A stretch of DNA of 64,000 bases, from positions 372,001 to 436,000 of the forward strand of contig NZ_JTDI01000001.1 in NCBI RefSeq assembly GCF_000802225.1, in the 5' to 3' direction. Origin of the DNA: Novosphingobium malaysiense. Its GTDB lineage: Bacteria > Pseudomonadota > Alphaproteobacteria > Sphingomonadales > Sphingomonadaceae. Below are positions 62,354 through 64,000 of the stretch, in pieces. Position 1 is the first letter of the stretch. Each line of letters starts with the position of its first letter. A model generated the notes under the pieces. It was not told where the DNA came from. It was given only the letters and a program-made list of their open reading frames with translations, and did not search any database. A program made the translations under genes and the position numbers.

Positions 62354-63193
62354 TCACCAACCCGCCAAGTCACCGCCCGCAGAAACGGTCGCCACGTTTC
62401 CGGCCACCCACACCGCGTCGTCTTGCTGCGAGCAGCGGACCCGCCCGTCGGCGCCCACCTTGCGCCCCTGTGTGGCGACATAGCTCCCATCCGCCAAACC
62501 CGCGCCGAACAGGTATTGCGCAACCGCCGCGTTGAGACTGCCCGTCACCGGATCCTCGCACAGGCGCCCGGTCGGATCGGCGAAGAAGGCGCGCACTTCC
62601 CATTGCGCAGGACCACCCGGCACGCAGGGGCCGAGTAGCGCCACGTCGGTCGGCACCGGCGCGCGGGGCGCAGGCTCGGCTGCGAGTACCGCTTCAGCCG
62701 ACTCCAGATGAAGCAGCCGCCAGTTGGGCCCGTTGTTGGCGTGGACGGCCGCGACGACCTGATCGGGCGCGACACCCGTGAGTTGCAGCACCTCGGACCG
62801 GTCGGACTCATCCAGCGGGCCGGACCGGATCAGCGGGGGCGCCTTGAAGGCTAGCCGTTCGTCCTCCTGTCGCACCTCGACAAGACCGATGCCGCATTCC
62901 TGCACGATCCGCCCCGACGCCTTCGGTGTCCCGCCAGCCGCCAGCCACGCGTGGGCTGTGCCGAGCGTGGGGTGACCGGCAAAGGGCAGTTCGCCTGCCG
63001 GATAGAAGATGCGGACCTTGTAATCGGCTGCCGGGTCGGTGGGCGGCAGCAGGAATGTCGTTTCGGAAAAGCCCAGCCACCGCGTAAGGCGCAGCATTGC
63101 CGCGGCGTCCAGATCCTCGCCGCCACGCACGACGGCCAACGGATTGCCGCTGAGCGGGCCGGAACCAAACACGTCAACCAAATCTAGCAACAT
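62354..63193 (-). CDS. PhzF-family isomerase-like protein
   Basis: This 279-aa cytoplasmic protein belongs to the PhzF/DAP-epimerase fold family. The catalytic glutamate E44 is in GFSETTFLLP, and FAGHPTLGTAHAW, RLCEDPVTGSLNAAVA and the TQGRKVGADGR end are all typical. PhzF in phenazine makers isomerises a chorismate-derived diene; most members of the wider family in other bacteria have unknown substrates, so no phenazine role is implied. It is a single-gene unit, convergent with the MaoC-like gene. Confidence 0.87.
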   Translation of the reverse strand: MLLDLVDVFGSGPLSGNPLAVVRGGEDLDAAAMLRLTRWLGFSETTFLLPPTDPAADYKVRIFYPAGELPFAGHPTLGTAHAWLAAGGTPKASGRIVQECGIGLVEVRQEDERLAFKAPPLIRSGPLDESDRSEVLQLTGVAPDQVVAAVHANNGPNWRLLHLESAEAVLAAEPAPRAPVPTDVALLGPCVPGGPAQWEVRAFFADPTGRLCEDPVTGSLNAAVAQYLFGAGLADGSYVATQGRKVGADGRVRCSQQDDAVWVAGNVATVSAGGDLAGW

Positions 63194-63349
63194 TCTTGCA
63201 TCCTTGCCTTGCGATCTGACGATTCATCGCAGGATTGCTTCACCCTGTCTGCACTTGCCTCTGTGTAATGTCCGGTTCATCCCGTGTTGAGGAGTGAACA
63301 GACAATATCGGCGCCAAGATTCAGGCTTTGCTTTCGCAGGAGGACTACG

Positions 63350-63748
63350 ATGAAAAAGATGTTGCTGGCTCTGGCCATGGCCGCGGTCGCCCTTCCGGCC
63401 GTGCCGGCTGCCGCCGATCCGCCGCCGTGGGCACCGGCGCACGGCAAGCGCTACAAGGACGACTACCGCCGCCACCATAACCGCGAGCGTATCTATGATT
63501 CGCGCGGCCGCTACCTCGAGCCACGCCGCATTACCCGCAATTCCTACGTCTGGCGCGGCCGCGACGGCCGGTATTACTGCCGGCGGGACAACGGGACGAC
63601 CGGGCTGATCATCGGCGCCGGAGTCGGGGCGCTTGCCGGTCATGAACTGGCGGGCCGCGGCGACCGTACGCTGGGGGCGATACTGGGCGGCGTGATCGGC
63701 GGCGTCCTCGGCCGCGAGATCGACCGCGGTGATCTCAAGTGCCGCTGA
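63350..63748 (+). CDS. Exported protein with glycine-zipper segment
   Basis: This 132-aa protein has a Sec signal peptide (MKKMLLALAMAAVALPAVPAAA), a basic Arg/Tyr-rich middle (RRHHNRERIYDSRGRY) and a C-terminal glycine-zipper 2TM segment (GLIIGAGVGALAGHELAG...ILGGVIGGVLGREI), as in RcnB-related or SlyB-type envelope proteins. It is probably in the periplasm or outer membrane. CAGGAGGA precedes the ATG. A terminator follows at 63775, and the next gene starts with a similar signal peptide. Confidence 0.85.
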   Translation: MKKMLLALAMAAVALPAVPAAADPPPWAPAHGKRYKDDYRRHHNRERIYDSRGRYLEPRRITRNSYVWRGRDGRYYCRRDNGTTGLIIGAGVGALAGHELAGRGDRTLGAILGGVIGGVLGREIDRGDLKCR

Positions 63749-63774
63749 TCTGATATCCGCCGACATGCGAATAG

Positions 63775-63811
63775 AGGCGCGTCGCAGCCACCTGCGGCGC
63801 GCCTTGTTCTT
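63775..63811 (+). terminator. Intrinsic terminator after the glycine-zipper gene
   Basis: AGGCGCGTCGCAG (63775-63787) pairs with CTGCGGCGCGCCT (63792-63804) with one G-U pair and a four-base loop, followed by TGTTCTT. It closes the glycine-zipper gene. Confidence 0.75.
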
Positions 63812-63957
63812 GCCCGCGCTCCGGCATTTCACCGTGAAACAGCCTCCATTTGGCGCGCTTTCGCCACTCTGCCGATCCGTTCATCTGAGGTTGTGGATCC
63901 ATGAACAAGGTACGGTGTTAGCCATCCACCAATGCAGCAGACTATGAGGGTCCGAAC

Positions 63958-64000
63958 ATGCGCAAGGTAATCGTGGCCGCCACCATGGCGGCGCTCAGTA
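63958..64000 (+). CDS. 5' end of an exported protein, cut by the window edge
   Basis: An ATG at 63958 with GAGGG nine bases before it begins MRKVIVAATMAALS, the start of a signal peptide, and runs off the right end. Its likeness to the signal of the preceding gene suggests a second envelope protein, perhaps a paralogue. Nothing more can be said. Confidence 0.6.
   Translation, partial: MRKVIVAATMAALS

Noticed and set aside
62354..63193. Phenazine biosynthesis
   Set aside because: Only a PhzF-family protein is present; no other phz genes are nearby, and the family is broad.

Overview
The window is GC-rich chromosomal DNA with alphaproteobacterial gene content, most likely from a sphingomonad (Sphingomonadaceae, Novosphingobium or Sphingobium type). 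Pointers are a large TonB-dependent receptor with an EIIVTAR-type TonB box, a che operon that includes cheD, many GTG starts, TTAACCAT-type motifs that resemble CtrA half-sites, and a palindromic intergenic element of a kind I associate with sphingomonads. I see no rRNA, tRNA, CRISPR array, prophage or intact insertion sequence.

Region 1 (1-14.9 kb, plus 17.4-19.1 kb) looks like a catabolic locus: dienelactone hydrolase, TonB receptor, two different APH-fold phosphotransferases, class III CoA-transferase, DUF35 protein, a thiolase-fold protein without the thiolase cysteines, amidohydrolase, spinster-type MFS transporter, cytochrome P450, IclR regulator and acyl-CoA ligase. The substrate is not evident. 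The main observation of this analysis is that six gene starts or divergent gene pairs here are preceded by a 14-bp palindrome close to TTCGNNATNNCGAA, and in five of the six cases two copies lie exactly 20 bp apart. The likely reader is the IclR protein at 14.1-14.9 kb, which has a copy just upstream of its own start codon.

Region 2 (15-29.8 kb) holds three GGDEF-EAL proteins with different sensory parts. Among them lies the glyoxylate locus: a RamB/ScfR-type regulator divergent from a long-form isocitrate lyase, with a perfect 10+10 bp palindrome between them, followed by a conserved-looking 56-residue ORF and a strong terminator. A TauD dioxygenase, a PfkB sugar kinase and a DUF1801 protein follow.

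Region 3 (29.8-42.1 kb) is mixed: small heat-shock protein, FAD oxidoreductase, sulfotransferase, a TetR/ferredoxin/P450 module with a clear operator, hydrolase plus aldo-keto reductase, DHA2 and MATE exporters, and a DUF938 methyltransferase. It contains two gene-free stretches (35.4-36.2 and 38.1-38.7 kb).

Region 4 (42.3-49.9 kb) is a chemotaxis operon read leftward (STAS, cheA, cheR, cheB, cheD, cheY, cheW, unknown 108 aa) and a divergent second CheB that has lost its catalytic histidine. The divergent promoter region carries three TTAACC motifs.

Region 5 (50-64 kb) has an EmrA/EmrB/OMF tripartite exporter with its TetR regulator and two operators, a TetR regulator divergent from a fused acyltransferase/acyl-ACP synthetase (Aas) with two operators, a one-domain asparaginase, a PAS protein, a deazaflavin-type reductase with a MaoC-like dehydratase, a PhzF protein, a 28+28 bp hairpin repeat and a glycine-zipper lipoprotein-like protein. 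The last gene runs off the right end.
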